Assembly (NCBI RefSeq): GCF_004803895.1
Contig: NZ_CP021978.1
Location: 1,302,001-1,366,000, forward strand
Direction: 5' to 3'
Length of the DNA stretch: 64,000 bases
From: Streptomyces hawaiiensis
GTDB lineage: Bacteria; Actinomycetota; Actinomycetes; Streptomycetales; Streptomycetaceae
In this document: piece after piece, positions 34,687 through 43,128 of the stretch
Numbering within the stretch: the first letter of the stretch is position 1
Layout of the letters: every line of letters begins with the position of its first letter
The notes under the pieces: generated by a model
What the model saw: only the letters and a program-made list of their open reading frames with translations
The model's database searches: none
Told to the model about the DNA's origin: nothing
Program-made: the position numbers and the translations under genes

Positions 34687-35100
34687 TCAGAGGTCCGCGA
34701 TCGGTTTTGGTTCGGGCTGGCGGGCATCGACGTCGAGGTGCTCGCCGACCCGGTTGACCAGCAGTGTCATCTCGTAGGCGATCTGGCCGATGTCGGCCTC
34801 CGCGCCGCTGAGGACGCACAGACAACTGCCCGTTCCGGCCGCGGTGACGAAGAGCACCGCGTCGTCGAACTCGATCATCGTCTGGCGTACGCTGCCCGCG
34901 CCGAAATGCCGTCCGGAGCCCTTGGCCAGGCTGTGCAGCCCGGACGACACGGCCGCGAGGTGCTCAGCGTCCTCGCGGCGCAGTCCGGTGCTCGCGCCGG
35001 TCACCAGGCCGTCGTTGGACAGGACCAGTGCGTGCCGCACTTCATGGACACGCTCGGTCAAGTCGTCCAGCAGCCAGTCGAGTCCCTGGTTCTGCGCCAT
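34687..35100 (-). CDS. Roadblock/LC7 domain protein (extra cvnB-like)
   Basis: Single roadblock domain of 137 residues with GLDWLLDDLTERVHEVRHAL, VLSNDGLVTGASTGLRREDAEHLAAVSSGL in parts, and VRQTMIEFDDAVLFVTAAGTGSCLCVLS. It closely resembles the conservon cvnB at 36822-37259, including the sequence GASTGLRREDAEHLAAV, and is likely a paralogue that could bind a conservon GTPase. It is separated from the conservon by an oppositely oriented flavin-type enzyme. GGGGAGAACGGAAG precedes the ATG. Confidence 0.9.
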   Translation of the reverse strand: MAQNQGLDWLLDDLTERVHEVRHALVLSNDGLVTGASTGLRREDAEHLAAVSSGLHSLAKGSGRHFGAGSVRQTMIEFDDAVLFVTAAGTGSCLCVLSGAEADIGQIAYEMTLLVNRVGEHLDVDARQPEPKPIADL

Positions 35101-35204
35101 CTTCCGTTCTCCCCGTTTTCTCCCCGTGCGATTCCCCTCCTGGCCGGAGGATCTCCATCTCAGACTTCCCCACGACCGCGGTCGGGGCAAGGAGGATGGG
35201 AGCC

Positions 35205-35633
35205 ATGGCAGAGAAGATGACCGACACGCAATGGCGGGAGTTCGTTTCCCACGGCACCCGCACCGCGAAGCTGTCCACCGTCCGGGCCGACGGCAGCCCG
35301 CACGTGGCTCCGATCTGGTTCCTGCTGGACGGGGACGAGGTGGTGTTCAACACCGGCAAGGACACGGTGAAGGGGCGCAACATCGTCCGGGACGGCCGGA
35401 TCGCCCTGTGCGTGGACGACGACCGGCCGCCGTACTCCTTCGTGGTGCTGCGGGGCCGCGCCCGTGTCTTGGAAGACCTCGACGAGCTACGGCACTGGGC
35501 CACCCGGATCGGTGCCCGGTACATGGGCGAGGAGCGGGCCGAGGAGTTCGGCGCGCGCAACGGCGTCCCCGGCGAACTCCTCGTCCGTGTCACCGTCGAC
35601 AGGGTGCTGGCGGAGCGGGACGTCGCGAACTGA
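35205..35633 (+). CDS. PPOX-class F420-dependent oxidoreductase
   Basis: Split-barrel flavin/deazaflavin-type enzyme of 142 residues. Motifs: TAKLSTVRADGSPHVAPIWFLLDGDEVVF in parts, KGRNIVRDGRIALCVDDDRPPYSFVVLRG in parts. Such proteins in actinobacteria usually use F420 and reduce various substrates. AAGGAGG lies nine bases upstream of the ATG at 35205; an ATG nine bases earlier would abut the ribosome-binding site. It is transcribed opposite to the conservon and is divergent from the extra roadblock gene. Confidence 0.85.
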   Translation: MAEKMTDTQWREFVSHGTRTAKLSTVRADGSPHVAPIWFLLDGDEVVFNTGKDTVKGRNIVRDGRIALCVDDDRPPYSFVVLRGRARVLEDLDELRHWATRIGARYMGEERAEEFGARNGVPGELLVRVTVDRVLAERDVAN

Positions 35634-35668
35634 GCGCGAACCACCACGGGTACGCCCTCCGCCTCAGG

Positions 35669-36274
35669 TCAGCCGACCGAGTCGAGCAGCCGGACGGTGT
35701 GCATCCGCCCGGCGTACTCGACGAGCCGGATCAGCACCTCCTTTCCCGAGTCGCGGTCGCGGGCGTCGCACAGCACCACGGGGGTGCCCTTGTCGAGGTC
35801 GAGGGCGCGCGAGACGTCCGGGGCCCCGTGCTGCCGGGCACCCGCGAAGCAGTTGACGGCCACGACGAACGGGATGCGCCGGTGCTCGAAGTAGTCGACC
35901 GCGGGGAAGCAGTCCTCCAGGCGACGGGTGTCCGCGAGGACGACCGCGCCGAGCGCCCCTTGCGACAACTCGTCCCACAAGAACCAGAACCGGTCCTGGC
36001 CCGGCGTGCCGAACAGGTACAGGGAGAGACCGGACCGGATGGTGATGCGCCCGAAGTCCATGGCGACGGTCGTGGTCGTCTTGTGGGCCACGCCGCCGAT
36101 GTCGTCCACCGACTGGCCCGCTTCGCTGAGGAGTTCCTCGGTGCGCAGCGGCCGGATCTCGCTGACGGCGCCTACCAGGGTGGTCTTGCCCACGCCGAAT
36201 CCGCCGGCGACCAGAATCTTCAACGCCAGTGCGGCGGTCTCGCCGCCCGGGGCGTCGGAGTGCTCGGAGACCAT
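35669..36274 (-). CDS. cvnD: Conservon ATP/GTP-binding protein
   Basis: Small Ras-like GTPase of 201 residues, fourth conservon component. P-loop GGFGVGKTTLVGAVSEIRPL is in the N-terminus. Switch motif TTTTVAMDFGRITI and G3-like LYLFGTPGQDRFWFLWDEL follow, with VVLADTRRLEDCFPAVDYFE and VVAVNCFAG as the base-recognition region. It acts at the membrane with the CvnA kinase-like sensor, roadblock and DUF742 proteins. The ATG at 36272-36274 lies inside a segment that, in another frame, still encodes the end of a DUF742 protein (see repeat). Confidence 0.92.
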   Translation of the reverse strand: MVSEHSDAPGGETAALALKILVAGGFGVGKTTLVGAVSEIRPLRTEELLSEAGQSVDDIGGVAHKTTTTVAMDFGRITIRSGLSLYLFGTPGQDRFWFLWDELSQGALGAVVLADTRRLEDCFPAVDYFEHRRIPFVVAVNCFAGARQHGAPDVSRALDLDKGTPVVLCDARDRDSGKEVLIRLVEYAGRMHTVRLLDSVG

Positions 36275-36427
36275 TGATCACTTCTCTCAGGAGTGCCGGG
36301 TGTCGTGAGTGCGTGGGTGGTGTGGGTTCCGTCAGTGCGGGGTGGTGTGCGTCCAGCCCCAGCCGGTGTGTGGGCGGTGGACGTTCGGCTACAGCGCTCT
36401 CAGGCCCTCGATCACCTCGCGCAGGAT
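36258..36427. repeat. Diverged repeat at cvnC-cvnD junction
   Basis: 36392-36427 encodes ILREVIEGLRAL at the end of cvnC. A diverged copy at 36258-36293, 134 bases away, encodes LLREVINGLRAL in the same direction but another frame, overlapping the start of cvnD. Most differences are synonymous, which indicates that both copies were once under coding selection. Confidence 0.75.
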
Positions 36428-36799
36428 GCGTTCGTCGGGCAGCTGCGCCGGTGGTACGGGGCGGCTGACGGTGACGCAGCCGAGTTCCAGGAGGTCGCCG
36501 AGGAGGACCCTCACCACGCCGACGGGCAGGTCCGCGCCGGCCGCGAGTTCGGCGACCGACTGGGTTTCCGGGCGGCACAGGTCGAGGAGGTTGCGGTGTT
36601 CGGGGCCGAGCGGGGCGTCGTCCACTCCGGGTGCGCCCGGGTCGAGCGTGACCAGGGCGATCAGGTCGAACCGAACGCCCGTGGGGCCGGGCCGGGTGCG
36701 TCCGCCCGTCATGGCGTAGGGGCGGACGAGCGGTCCGGCCTCGTTGTCGTACCACTGGCTGCCCTGCTCGCGCGGGGCGCCCGTCATGTCCTCGGTCAT
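36389..36799 (-). CDS. cvnC: Conservon DUF742 protein
   Basis: DUF742 protein of 136 residues, third conservon component. It shows EAGPLVRPYAMTGGRTRPGP, VRFDLIALVTL, PEHRNLLDLCRPETQSVAEL and the winged-helix-like VGVVRVLLGDLLELGCVTV, ending EVIEGLRAL. Family members are proposed DNA- or protein-binding adaptors. The next gene (cvnD) begins 115 bases on, whereas canonical conservons have these genes overlapping, so the junction is unusual. Its ATG is 22 bases after the roadblock stop. Confidence 0.92.
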   Translation of the reverse strand: MTEDMTGAPREQGSQWYDNEAGPLVRPYAMTGGRTRPGPTGVRFDLIALVTLDPGAPGVDDAPLGPEHRNLLDLCRPETQSVAELAAGADLPVGVVRVLLGDLLELGCVTVSRPVPPAQLPDERILREVIEGLRAL

Positions 36800-36821
36800 C
36801 TGTGCGGACCGTTCTCCCGGT

Positions 36822-37259
36822 TCATCCTGCGGCGGGGGGCCGCGCGGCCACGCGGGGCGCCGTGCCGAGGTGCTCGCCGACGCGCTTGACCAGGCGTGCC
36901 ATCTCGTAGGCCACGAGGCCGATGTCGGCGGTGACGGCGGTGAGGAGGGCGAGGCAGGAGCCGTCGCCCGCGGCGGCCACGAACAGGAAGCCCTCGTCCA
37001 TCTCCACCATGGTCTGGCGGACCCCGCCGGCGCCGAAGTGCCGTCCCGCTCCCTTGGCGAGGCTGTGGAAGCCCGAGGCGACCGCGGCGAGGTGCTCGGC
37101 GTCCTCGCGGCGCAGGCCGGTCGAGGCACCCACGGCGAGGCCGTCGTTGGACAGCACCACGGCGTGCCGGATGTCGCTCACGCGGAGCACCAGATCGTCC
37201 AGCAGCCAGTCGAGTCCGCCGGAGGGCGGGGCGGACTGTGTGCTCGGGTCCTGGATCAT
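36822..37259 (-). CDS. cvnB: Conservon roadblock/LC7 protein
   Basis: Roadblock domain of 145 residues, second conservon component, predicted to modulate CvnD GTPase. Starts MIQDPSTQSAPPSGGLDWLL; core SDIRHAVVLSNDGLAVGAST and VRQTMVEMDEGFLFVAAAG. The start overlaps the stop of cvnA by four bases, so the two are translationally coupled. The extra roadblock gene at 34687 shares most of this sequence. Confidence 0.93.
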   Translation of the reverse strand: MIQDPSTQSAPPSGGLDWLLDDLVLRVSDIRHAVVLSNDGLAVGASTGLRREDAEHLAAVASGFHSLAKGAGRHFGAGGVRQTMVEMDEGFLFVAAAGDGSCLALLTAVTADIGLVAYEMARLVKRVGEHLGTAPRVAARPPAAG

Positions 37260-39850
37260 GCGGGGTCTCCTTCGCTGCTGTCGCTGCCCGTGGCGGGGCC
37301 GGGAGTGGTGGCGCGGCCGGGTTGCCTGCCGCCGCCGCGCGCCCAGCCGGCGCGGTAGGCCGCCATGCGGTCCCGTACGAGTTCGGGGGTGCGCTCGTCG
37401 TCCCGGAAGGCAGGTGCCGGTGGCTGCTCCTCGGGGCGTTCGTCGCGCAGTTGGGGAGCCAGGCTGGCCTGTCGTACGCGGCGCGGGAGGTCGTCGGAGT
37501 CTTCGGGCTGCTGCGGCGGGCGGTGCAGTCGCAAGGTGGCGACTCCTGGGGGTGGGGTCTGGCTCGGGGTCTCCAGGTGACGCGGACCGTCCGCGTGACG
37601 GGAGATGTGAGCGTGAACCGAGATGTCCGCGTGCAGCGAGGCCTTGGTCTCCGCTGCGGTCGGTACGGGGGCCACGAGGGCGCGCCGGTCGGTCTGGGCG
37701 GGTACGGCGTCCTGACGGGGGGTGTCGTCGGGCACGCGCGCGTAGGCGCGTGCCTCGGGCTGCCGCGCGGGTTCCGCCGCCTCGGGGGATCGTTCAGCCG
37801 CGCCTGTGTGGAGCAGGGCGGTGGGCAGCAGGACGACCGCGGTGGTGCCGCCGTACGGGGAGGTCCTCAGGTGGACCTTGACGTCGTGCCGGGCGGCGAG
37901 CCTGCTGACCACGAACAGGCCGAGCCGGTCGCTGTCGAAGAGGTCGAGCGCCTCGGACTGGGCGATGCGGCGGTTGGCTTCGGCGAGGGTCTCCTTGCCC
38001 ATGCCGAGGCCGCGGTCCTCGACCTCGACGGCGTAGCCGTTGCCGACGGGTTCGCCGGTGACGCGCACGCGCGTGTGGGGCGGGGAGAACTGGGCGGCGT
38101 TCTCGATGATCTCGGCCAGCAGGTGCGTGAGGTCGGCGACGGCCGCGCCGGCCACGGCTGCCTCGGGGAGTTGCCTTACCTCCACGCGCGCGTAGTCCTC
38201 CACTTCGGAGACGGCCGCGCGGACCACGTTCGTCAGGGAGACCGGCATGCGCCAGGCCCGGCCGGGGGCGGCTCCGGAGAGGATGATCAGGCTCTCCGCG
38301 TGGCGCCGCATGCGGGTGGTGAGGTGGTCGAGGCGGAAGAGGTCGCTCAGCTCGTTCGGGTCGTCGGAGCGGCGTTCCATGCTGTCGAGGAGGGCGAGCT
38401 GCCGGTGGACGAGGATCTGGCTGCGGCGGGCTAGGTTGACGAAGACGCCGGAGATGCCGCTGGCGAGTTCGGCGCGTTCCACGGCGGCCCGCAGCGCGGC
38501 GCGGTGCACGGTGGTGAGAGCCTCGGCGACCTGCCCGGTCTCGTCCTCCGCGGGGGCTCCCGGCGGGGCCTCGGCGCGGATGTCGACCTCCTCGCCCGCG
38601 CGCAGTTTCCGCATGGCGTCGGGGAGTTTGCGCCGGGCGATCTCCAGGGCGCCGTTGCGCAGGCTGACCAGTTCCACCACGAGGCCGCGCCCGATGCGCA
38701 CGGAGATGACGAGCGAGGCGGCGACGGCGGCGAGGCCGAGCAGGACGGCGGCACCGGCCGGGGTGAGCAGCCCTCGGGTGAACGGGTCGGCCCGCTCCGC
38801 GACCCCGCGTGCCGCGTCGTCCTCGATGACGCGCATGCCGTTCTGCACGGGCGCGTGGGCCGTGTTCCAGGTGCTCTCGGGTGCCGCGTCCACCGCCTTC
38901 GTGCCCGGCCCGCCGGCGAGGACCTCGTCCTCGGCATCGCCCAGGCCGGTGTAGGCGCTGCTGTCGGCGAGGGCGTCCCAGGCGGAGCGCTCGGGGCCGC
39001 TCAGGTCAGCGACGGCCGACTCGGTGAGCGTGCGGCGCACGTCGACGGCGCCGGTGAAAAGCCGGAGCCGCTCCCCGGTCAGGGCGCCGTCCAGGCGGGC
39101 GCTCGCCAGCACCGCGTCCTCCTGGGCCAGCGCTTCGCCCGCGCGGGCGAATTCGAGCAGCACGCGCGCGTCGGAGCCGAGGTCGGCGTCCCTGATGCCG
39201 GTGAGGGCGCCGCCGACGTCGAAGGCGGCCGAGATGGTCCGGGTGTAGCGGTCGTACGTCTCGGCCCAGCCCGCCCGCCGGTCCCGCACGGCGGTGCGCA
39301 GCGGCCGCAGTTGCTCGGCACCGGAGACGAACGCCTTCAGCCGCTGGGCGACTCCGGCGGGCAGCTCCCCGCTGTCGGCGACGGTGGTGTCCTTGCCGAG
39401 CCGCAGTTTCGCGACGGCCCGGTCGGTGCGCCGGGCGAGGTCGTCCAGTTCGCCGGTGCGGACGCTGGACGGCTCGGTGGCGTGGCGTACGGCGGCCGCG
39501 CGTTCGGCCTGGAGGGCGGCGACGGCGGCGGAGACGGGGCCGCGGACCGTGGCGTCGACGCGCTGGACCTGCCGCAGCCGGGAGACGTCCTGCGCGGTGG
39601 TGACGGTGGCGTAGGCCCACAGGGCCAGGAGGGAGACGACCGGCACCATCAGCAGGCAGACGATCTTGGCGCGCACGGTGCGGGGGCGTATGTGCCAGCG
39701 CTCCGCGCGCGTGGGCGCCACGTCCGGCGCGGCCTCCGCGGGCGTGTCGGGGCTCTCGTCGGCCGGTGGCCCGGCGTGCGCACGGCGACCGCGCACGGGC
39801 TGGGGCGGCGGCTCGGCGCCGGCTGTGGCGGTCCTACGGGGTGTTCGCAT
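37256..39850 (-). CDS. cvnA: Conservon sensor histidine-kinase-like protein
   Basis: Membrane sensor of 864 residues. A cytoplasmic basic N-terminus precedes one transmembrane helix (IVCLLMVPVVSLLALWAY). A large extracellular nitrate-sensor-type (NIT) helical domain spans about 90-340, then a second membrane helix (LLGLAAVAASLVISV), a HAMP-like segment and the kinase region. This has RLDHLTTRMRRHAESLIILSG (H-box region), N-box LTHLLAEIIENAAQFSPP and G-box VEDRGLGMG, DRLGLFVVSRLAARH. The long disordered tail is Pro/Arg-rich. Kinase-like activity is reported to be atypical in conservons. A weakly transcribed spacer precedes it. Confidence 0.92.
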   Translation of the reverse strand: MRTPRRTATAGAEPPPQPVRGRRAHAGPPADESPDTPAEAAPDVAPTRAERWHIRPRTVRAKIVCLLMVPVVSLLALWAYATVTTAQDVSRLRQVQRVDATVRGPVSAAVAALQAERAAAVRHATEPSSVRTGELDDLARRTDRAVAKLRLGKDTTVADSGELPAGVAQRLKAFVSGAEQLRPLRTAVRDRRAGWAETYDRYTRTISAAFDVGGALTGIRDADLGSDARVLLEFARAGEALAQEDAVLASARLDGALTGERLRLFTGAVDVRRTLTESAVADLSGPERSAWDALADSSAYTGLGDAEDEVLAGGPGTKAVDAAPESTWNTAHAPVQNGMRVIEDDAARGVAERADPFTRGLLTPAGAAVLLGLAAVAASLVISVRIGRGLVVELVSLRNGALEIARRKLPDAMRKLRAGEEVDIRAEAPPGAPAEDETGQVAEALTTVHRAALRAAVERAELASGISGVFVNLARRSQILVHRQLALLDSMERRSDDPNELSDLFRLDHLTTRMRRHAESLIILSGAAPGRAWRMPVSLTNVVRAAVSEVEDYARVEVRQLPEAAVAGAAVADLTHLLAEIIENAAQFSPPHTRVRVTGEPVGNGYAVEVEDRGLGMGKETLAEANRRIAQSEALDLFDSDRLGLFVVSRLAARHDVKVHLRTSPYGGTTAVVLLPTALLHTGAAERSPEAAEPARQPEARAYARVPDDTPRQDAVPAQTDRRALVAPVPTAAETKASLHADISVHAHISRHADGPRHLETPSQTPPPGVATLRLHRPPQQPEDSDDLPRRVRQASLAPQLRDERPEEQPPAPAFRDDERTPELVRDRMAAYRAGWARGGGRQPGRATTPGPATGSDSSEGDPA

Positions 39851-40164
39851 GGACTCCTCGCTCGGGAGTGGGTCGGGGGCGTGCGGGCCGGCGTCCTGGC
39901 TGGGGCGGCGCGCTGCCGTCCGAGCGCGCCGTAGGGCTCAGGGCGCCGTTGGGTGGTGAGCGCACCGTCGGGCGCAGAGCGGACGGGCCGGGTGGGGGCG
40001 AGCCGGGTGACGGCGGGCCGGGTGAGGGTGGGCCGTTCAAGCCGCTGGTGGCGCCACCTTGGCCGCTGGACCGGCCCTCCTGACCGCCGGCCCTCCTGAC
40101 CGGCAGGTGCACTGTCCGTGAGCCCGCGCCCCGCACCGCCCGGGCCGTCAGCCGCCGTCAGCGG
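39851..40164. other. Gene-free spacer upstream of cvnA
   Basis: 314 bases with no believable gene on either strand. It is extremely G-rich on the forward strand (repeated GGGCCGGGTGAGGG-like blocks), with a short direct repeat GGCCCTCCTGACCG at 40073-40086 and 40089-40102. It must hold the cvnA promoter and the end of the MHYT gene, but I cannot point to a clear -10/-35. Confidence 0.6.
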
Positions 40165-40950
40165 TCACCCGCGCGGCTGGGGGGCAACGCTCCGCACCGG
40201 CCGCTGGGCCGAGGCGGACGCCGCGCGCTCTCCCGCCGTCGGCGACAGCGCGACGAAGGCCGAGGTCAGGAAGAGATAGGAGCCGAGGCCGACGGCGAGG
40301 GGGAAGATGAACTGCATCGCCGTGGCCCCGGGGAGGGCATCCCCGGAGGGCGTGACGCGCACGCCCACCGCGAACATCCCGGTGTAGTGCATGCTGCTGA
40401 CGGCCGCCCCCATGATCAGCGAGGCGATGGTGACCGCCACGGGCGACTTGATGTTGAGGGCCGCCCACAGGGCCGCCGTCGCGGCGACGACGGCGATCAG
40501 GACGGAGAGCCCGACGAGCAGCGGGTCGTAGCTCACGTCGCCGTGCAGACGGACGGCCGCCATGCCCAGGTAGTGCATGCTCGCGACGCCGAGGCCGGTG
40601 GTCAGCCCGCCGACGAGCAGGGCCCGGCCGCGGTCCCTGCTGTAGCCGATGGCGAAGACGCCGGCACAGACGACGACCATGGCGACGAGCAGGCTCAGCA
40701 GAGTGAGCGGCACGTCGTAGCGGATGTCGGTGCCGGTGACGCCGAAACCGAGCATGGCCACGAAGTGCATGGTCCAGATGCCGGTGCCGATCGCCGAGGC
40801 GGCGGTGAGGAGCCAGTTGCGGCGCGAGCGCCCGGTGGTGGCGAGCGCGCGGACGGTGCAGCGCAGACCGAGCGCGGCGCCTATGCAGGCCATCACGTAC
40901 GACAGTGCGGGGGTCAGCCACCCCAGGGCAGCGTGGTCCAGGTGTCCCAT
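40165..40950 (-). CDS. MHYT-domain membrane sensor
   Basis: Integral membrane protein of 261 residues with seven or so transmembrane helices. It carries the three MHY(T)-type motifs: GIWTMHFVAMLGFGV, VASMHYLGMAAVRL and AVSSMHYTGMFAVGV, whose His/Met residues are proposed to bind copper and sense oxygen, CO or NO. No output domain is attached (many bacterial MHYT proteins carry GGDEF/EAL), so any signalling must be by protein contact. It is upstream of cvnA on the same strand; a functional link is unproven. Confidence 0.92.
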   Translation of the reverse strand: MGHLDHAALGWLTPALSYVMACIGAALGLRCTVRALATTGRSRRNWLLTAASAIGTGIWTMHFVAMLGFGVTGTDIRYDVPLTLLSLLVAMVVVCAGVFAIGYSRDRGRALLVGGLTTGLGVASMHYLGMAAVRLHGDVSYDPLLVGLSVLIAVVAATAALWAALNIKSPVAVTIASLIMGAAVSSMHYTGMFAVGVRVTPSGDALPGATAMQFIFPLAVGLGSYLFLTSAFVALSPTAGERAASASAQRPVRSVAPQPRG

Positions 40951-41083
40951 GGCCCCGGGACGCTAGACCCGGCAGAGGCGCTCGAAGGGGGCGCATTTCG
41001 AAAGGTGTTGGAATATGACCCAAGGATGTACCGGAACGATCGGGTCACGCTCGAACGTGTGCACTGAGACGTCCTCCGTGCCG

Positions 41084-41220
41084 GTGAGGGCGTCCTCCGT
41101 GCCGGTGCGGCGTCCCTCGTTCCGGTGCGGCGTCCCTCGTTCCGGTGCGGCGTCCCCCGTTCCCGTGCGGCGTCCCCCGTTCCGGTGCGGCGTCATCCGT
41201 GCCGGTGCGGAATCATGCGG
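41084..41220. repeat. 20-bp tandem repeat upstream of methyltransferase
   Basis: Five consecutive 20-base units occupy 41105-41204, with consensus GTGCGGCGTCCCTCGTTCCG; a diverged 21-base unit precedes them and a partial unit follows, ending only four bases before the methyltransferase ATG. The GTGCGGCG part is nearly invariant. The repeats fill the whole promoter and leader region of that gene. Confidence 0.9.
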
Positions 41221-41223
41221 TAC

Positions 41224-41823
41224 ATGAGCGACGAGCAGACGCGTGTCCAGGAGTTCTTCACCGCCCGCGCCGCCGACTGGGACAGCCGGTTCCCCGACGA
41301 CGGTCCGGCCTACGCGGCCGCGGTCGCGGAGATCGGGCTGCGGGCGGGCGACCGGGTGCTCGACGCGGGGTGCGGCACCGGACGCGCCCTGCCGCCGCTG
41401 CGAGCCGCCGTGGGGGTTTCGGGGGTGGTCCTCGGGGCCGACCTGACACCCGCCATGCTGCACGAGGCCGTACGGGCCGGACGGGACCGTGACGGGCAGT
41501 TGCTGCTCACGGACGTCGCCGCGCTGCCCCTGCGCCCGCGGTCGCTGGACGCCGTGTTCGGGGCGGGTCTCATCTCGCACCTCGAGAGCCCCGCCGAGAA
41601 CCTGAGGGAGCTGGCGCGCGTGGTGCGCCCCGGTGGGGTACTGGCGCTGTTCCACCCGATCGGCAGGGCGGCTCTCGCGGCACGCCACGGCCGCCCGCTC
41701 ACCCCGGACGACCTGCGCGCCGAGCCCAACCTCCGCCCCCTGCTGGCCGGTTCCGGATGGCGCCTGACGTCGTACGTCGACGAGGACTCCCGTTTCCTGG
41801 CACTCGCCGTGCGCGAGGACTGA
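41224..41823 (+). CDS. Class I SAM-dependent methyltransferase
   Basis: Small methyltransferase of 199 residues. Motif I DRVLDAGCGTGRALP, the acidic ligand in VVLGADLTPAMLHEA and motif IV-like DAVFGAGLISHL are in place, followed by ARVVRPGGVLALFHP. A class only can be assigned; acceptor unknown. The ATG at 41224 follows the tandem repeat directly and has no good ribosome-binding site; an in-frame ATG nine bases upstream is possible. Confidence 0.88.
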   Translation: MSDEQTRVQEFFTARAADWDSRFPDDGPAYAAAVAEIGLRAGDRVLDAGCGTGRALPPLRAAVGVSGVVLGADLTPAMLHEAVRAGRDRDGQLLLTDVAALPLRPRSLDAVFGAGLISHLESPAENLRELARVVRPGGVLALFHPIGRAALAARHGRPLTPDDLRAEPNLRPLLAGSGWRLTSYVDEDSRFLALAVRED

Positions 41824-41832
41824 GGCGCCGCG

Positions 41833-42798
41833 TCACCCGGCCTCGGCGTCCGGGGCCGCGTGCCGCACGGGGCAGCCCCGGACGCCCGGGACCGGGCGTG
41901 TGCCCAGGTCGGCGATCCGGTAGCCGTACGGGTAGCCCTTGATCTCCCGGTTCTGTCGGGCGAAGTGTGGAGCCCGCCGGGGCGGCAGCAGGCGGACGGC
42001 ACGGCCCCGGAGCCGGACCGCGCGCCGCACCCACGCGCGCGTGGCGGCACTCGGCGGGGTGTAGCGGAAGGCGCGCAGCAGCGAGTCGTCGAGCAGCGCG
42101 AGGGTCGTGGTGCGCAGCAGGGGTGCGAGCGGGCCGGGGTACCAGGAGGCCATCAGGCCGAGTGTGGCGTCCGAGACGCGCCGGGCGTCCCCGTCCCAGG
42201 CGAAGTGGGCGGCCTCGTAGGAGCCGAGGCAGGTCTCGAACTCCTCGTAGGTCTCGGGGATGTCCTTGATGCCCATGTGGCGGCCCAGTGTGCGGTAGTG
42301 GACGACACTGGCGACGATCTCGTGGCGTGACATCCGGCGCCAGCCGTAGGCGTCGATCCACCGTTTGGGCATCACGACGAAGGTGCAGAGCACGTAGCGC
42401 ATGTCGTCGTCGCTGATGTCGTAGCTGCGGTGCATCTGATTGATGCGGCGGATCGCGGTCCTGCCCTGGTCGCTGCCGAAGCCGTGCTCGACGATGGTGT
42501 CCAGGAGCAGCGAGGTGTCGTCGTAGCGCTTCTGCGTCCGGTCCGTGAGCTCCGCCGTGCGCGCCAGCAGCCTGCCGATGCCCGGGACGGCGTAGGTGCG
42601 GTACAGGGCCAGCTCCAGGGCGCGTGTGAAGTCCCAGGGGAACTCGTACGCCACGCTGAGCCGGTAGATCTCCGTAGCGTCCTCGTACGGGTTCATCCGC
42701 CGGATCTGCTCGAGCCGTGAGAAGCGCTTCACCGTGCCGTCCCCCTTCTGCCACAGGTTCTCCAACTCTACGTTGGTGACCAGGAGATGAACGACCAT
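41833..42798 (-). CDS. Oxygenase MpaB-like (DUF2236) protein
   Basis: Protein of 321 residues related to the oxygenase MpaB/rubber-oxygenase family. It has GHHF-type catalytic histidines in the form MSRHEIVASVVHYRTLGRHMG, preceded by WIDAYGWRRM, and the helical core FTRALELALYRTYAVPGIG. Such proteins are often heme-b monooxygenases in fungi but the bacterial members are largely uncharacterised. The ATG at 42796-42798 lies close to a divergent small gene. The C-terminus is Arg/Pro-rich. Confidence 0.75.
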   Translation of the reverse strand: MVVHLLVTNVELENLWQKGDGTVKRFSRLEQIRRMNPYEDATEIYRLSVAYEFPWDFTRALELALYRTYAVPGIGRLLARTAELTDRTQKRYDDTSLLLDTIVEHGFGSDQGRTAIRRINQMHRSYDISDDDMRYVLCTFVVMPKRWIDAYGWRRMSRHEIVASVVHYRTLGRHMGIKDIPETYEEFETCLGSYEAAHFAWDGDARRVSDATLGLMASWYPGPLAPLLRTTTLALLDDSLLRAFRYTPPSAATRAWVRRAVRLRGRAVRLLPPRRAPHFARQNREIKGYPYGYRIADLGTRPVPGVRGCPVRHAAPDAEAG

Positions 42799-42831
42799 GC
42801 AGGGCAGGCACACAGGGGGCAGGTGGTCAGC

Positions 42832-43128
42832 ATGTGGGACAGGTTCCTCAAAGCCGGGGGAAGGGTCGCTCATGTCTTGCGCACGGAGCCGAAGGCCGGT
42901 GGGGACAAGCGTCCGCACAATCTCTTCGAGGCCGCGGCGACCTATGTCACGGCCTGCGCGGAGGACGACCAGGAGCGGGCCGACGAGGCGGCCGGCTGGG
43001 TCTCGCCGGAGGCGCTGTCGTTCGGCGTGAACGAGCTGGCCTGCCGGGCCGTGATCGCGCTCGCCCGGGAGCGCGGCGAGTCGCCGGAGACCGTGGCCCG
43101 CCACTTGCTGGGGCTGCCGGCGGCGTGA
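42832..43128 (+). CDS. Small hypothetical protein
   Basis: 98-residue soluble protein: MWDRFLKAGGRVAHVLRTEP, EAAATYVTACAEDDQERADE, FGVNELACRAVIALARERGE. I do not recognise a family; the helices are amphipathic and it looks adaptor-like. It is divergent from the MpaB-like gene. The ATG at 42832 has a weak purine stretch upstream; an earlier in-frame ATG at 42787 would overlap the neighbour. Confidence 0.6.
   Translation: MWDRFLKAGGRVAHVLRTEPKAGGDKRPHNLFEAAATYVTACAEDDQERADEAAGWVSPEALSFGVNELACRAVIALARERGESPETVARHLLGLPAA

Noticed and set aside
39851..40164. A small gene in the G-rich spacer upstream of cvnA.
   Set aside because: Open frames there are Gly/Arg/Pro low-complexity on one strand and have no ribosome-binding site or family signal.
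40963..41688. A long reverse-strand open frame crossing the 20-bp tandem repeat and the methyltransferase gene.
   Set aside because: It is only open because of high GC; its protein is repetitive Thr/Arg/Gly with no family signal, and the forward methyltransferase has clear motifs.
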